A stretch of 64,000 bases of DNA from Typha latifolia. Its lineage: Eukaryota; Streptophyta; Magnoliopsida; Poales; Typhaceae. The stretch is from assembly GCA_019914945.1 (NCBI GenBank), contig CM034102.1, positions 2,097,501-2,161,500 on the forward strand, read 5' to 3'. Under the pieces are notes generated by a model, which was not told where the DNA came from, did not search any database, and was given only the letters and a program-made list of their open reading frames with translations. The translations under genes and the position numbers were made by a program. This document shows positions 61,761 to 64,000 of this stretch, piece by piece; within the stretch, counting starts at the first letter, position 1, and every line of letters begins with the position of its first letter.

Positions 61761-64000
61761 ACCTCTGCGACACGAATTAAAGAACACTCGGCTCGACTGC
61801 TCATTCGGGTCGGATCCGAGGCTAATCGGATCCGGTCGTAGGTCGAGCTCAACCCGATATCGGCCTAATACATTGGGCCTTAGCTCGGCCTGACCCAACC
61901 CAACCTAATGATATGTCTTTCTTCTCTATCGAGAATTCTCACGTAAAATTTAGGAAATAATCAAAGTCGCAGATTTAATAAATAAATAAATAAAGATTCT
62001 TATATACTTTATTGCATAAACTTCAGTAATTACACCTCGTGAAAGCTCCTAATCTCTCACACACTTCACCTTTTACTTGATGCATTAACTATAAACTCCA
62101 GTTAATAGAACACTGACTGTCAAGAGTAGTTGAGATATATAAAATTCCCACTTGTTTGAAGTGATCGTTTGCTACTTGCAAGGATTCCACTATGAAAGTC
62201 AACCCGCTGTCTCCCAAAGTCAGAACCAGATCTCTTTCAGTGGTACTGCACTTTACAAGTCAATGCTTTGGCTCCCTTTTCCTCTCTCTCTCTCTCTCTC
62301 CATCTCATTAGGCTTTTTTGACTTGTTTCCTTATCTCTTAACTATAAATTCTTAATCCATTAAGAATTTTAATTATTGCGAGCTTGGTTTCTTCTGAAGT
62401 TTTAGAATGCCACTAATAATTAATTTGTGGTCTGCGGAAAGGCTGCGTATAAAAATGCATGAAGGAGGACATTAAGTGGAAAGCAAGATGAGATGAGGCG
62501 TCTAAGTCAAGGATAGAGATGAAGTGGCCATCATAAATCCTAAAAGGGAAGCATAGTTGGATTTGATAAGGACTTCTCATGAGCTAAAGGTGCACCTCCT
62601 ATTCCCTACATTGAGATGATATCTCTTAATTGGCAAGAGGGTCTCGTCCACTCTTGTGCTCTTCCCATTGGGGTAGCACTGACTTAAGCTTTCTCATCAA
62701 TTAGCATCCTACCACTCCACTCATTATGACTGCAAATTGCTAGTCTTTTTTATACTATATTAGCTTACCAACTACTCTAAAAGTTTCAGCTATTGGTTTT
62801 GTATTTATACTCTCAAAGAGTTTTTCAATGAGATTTGTTAAAGTTATAAAAAGACTGAGAAGCATGACTTGATGAAGGCCTAGATGCATCCCATGTGAAT
62901 CATTGCTCACCTTCGCATAATGTCATTTCTTGATATCATCTAACCTTAATCATCCACCCAAGAAAGATTCCTTTCAATCTGAAGTGACATATTTATTTAT
63001 TCAAAACTGCAAGAAGAAACACAAAAGTGTGAGTTTATCTTTGTATAATTGTTGAACTACAGAAGTTTACTAACTATGTGAATCATAACTCTACATATGA
63101 TTAGAAGTTAGAGTAGGATCATAGGGTGTTAATTTGAATGGAATAAATATTAAACTGACAAGAGAATAATCGCATTGTCTGGTTGGTAAAAAGATGAGCT
63201 TCTTTCTAGTAGAATGGTATATCTCCTCCTCAAAGAACTTTCTCCATGTAAAGAAGAGATTCTGCATATTATAAGTATCAAGTAGGCATGATGATAGTGC
63301 TCCCACCATCAGCCGAAAAACCAAAGTATTAGTGGTCAAAAGATTGTTAGGAATATATTGGCATCATTTAGTCATGTGCTCTGCTTGCATTTCTTCTTGT
63401 AAAGCTGAAAGGAGTGAGCATGGATTAATCCAACTTGTTGGGCTTAATATTTCTAAAGCATCTCGCTTATAAAGAAGCAAGTTTTTTGTTTAATCTTAAA
63501 GGGCAGCATATGAACTTTTGAACCAGCTTTTGAAAAAAAAAATCAGCAAACTTTACTGAAGTGAAAGGAGAAACACTGCACTGTTTTTAATGCACTGGGA
63601 CATTTTACTTGAATTATTCCTTTCATGCAGTAACAGTTTTTATGTCAACCAAATTTTGTTTTTTTTTTTGTAGTCAATATAAGGAGTAAAGAGATGTCTA
63701 ATAGTTAGAACTGATTGATTAGTTCTGTAGCCAAGTTTACAGTTTCTTTTTCTTCTATTTTATTTTTGGATGTTTACATACAAAATGATATCAGATAACA
63801 GAAAGTTTTTTCTTTCAAAAGAAATAAAACATAAAAAAAATTAAAGCCTGCTTTGACACATTTCTGGTCCCATAACTCCACTTCAGTAGTAGCCATAATA
63901 GTCCCCACAAAGCCTCCTCCCTTTCCATCAACCTCCTCCTTTTTATTCCCTCTTCCCCATAAGGACATGAGGTTCCCATAGAAGAGTACCTGTATCTACT
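61758..64000. other. AMK2 upstream region and gene-free DNA to the right edge
   Basis: The first 200 bases are AMK2 promoter, with TGGGCC-type site II-like text at 61875-61880. The rest is AT-rich and has no gene I can support. A short open frame at 63774-63968 (minus; MSLWGRGNKKEEVDGKGGGF...) has no domain I recognise. It might be the end of a gene beyond the edge, but it ends in hydrophobic low-complexity text. A CT run lies at about 62281-62300. Confidence 0.4.

Noticed and set aside
63774..63968. Minus-strand frame at the right edge
   Set aside because: No recognised family, ends in hydrophobic low-complexity sequence; too little to call a gene.
1..64000. A novel multi-gene system, CRISPR array or bacterial-type cluster
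   Set aside because: All confident genes are dispersed plant housekeeping or developmental genes with introns; no repeat-spacer arrays or co-directional clusters of unknown genes are present.

Overview
The window is nuclear DNA from a flowering plant, most likely a monocot. The genes have many short, phase-conserved exons separated by AT-rich introns. GC-rich first exons follow CT/GA-rich leaders, and all proteins fall in well-known land-plant families. The LATE FLOWERING/HECATE-type bHLH and the GC-rich first exons lean towards a monocot (palm, ginger or similar), but the sequence alone does not settle the species. I found no bacterial, organellar or viral gene block and no new multi-gene system. 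The genes are ordinary housekeeping and developmental genes; the unusual material is in introns and intergenic DNA.

Layout, left to right. 1-296 (-): first exon of a TED7-like proline-rich membrane protein running off the left edge. 297-7440: no firm gene, with some transcript-like blocks at 600-3200. 7448-8191 (-): single-exon HECATE/LF bHLH factor. 8192-11679: no gene. 11680-15461 (-): four-exon GUX xylan glucuronosyltransferase. 15462-21709: GUX upstream region, then gene-poor AT-rich DNA. 21710-23856 (-): six-exon glycolipid transfer protein. 26676-32910 (+): nine-exon TOM1-like (VHS-GAT) protein. 33689-46537 (+): sixteen-exon SAC-domain phosphoinositide phosphatase with transposon-like insertions in introns 7 and 15. 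48443-50672 (-): two-exon MIC10. 52521-55954 (+): eight-exon mitochondrial zinc alcohol dehydrogenase of the HER2 type, using one GC-AG intron. 56898-58021 (+): three-exon LigB-type extradiol dioxygenase. 58702-61728 (-): seven-exon plastid adenylate kinase. 61729-64000: no firm gene.

All exon borders were worked out by hand from splice signals, reading phase and family knowledge. Every multi-exon gene closes in frame with intact junctions, so these look like functional genes. Plant genes are not in operons, so neighbours need not share a pathway. Two are loosely linked in theme: TOL (endosomal ubiquitin-cargo sorting) and SAC (endomembrane phosphoinositide turnover) lie in tandem 0.8 kb apart. 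GUX and the TED7-like protein are both linked to secondary-wall or xylem biology but lie 11 kb apart.

Mobile DNA found by eye: a tRNA-derived SINE with a perfect 15-bp target duplication (51918-52319), a Tourist/Harbinger-like MITE with TTA duplications in a TOL intron (29773-30178), a 1.4-kb terminal-inverted-repeat element in SAC intron 15 (43695-45094), and a probable transposon remnant in SAC intron 7 (about 38030-39150).
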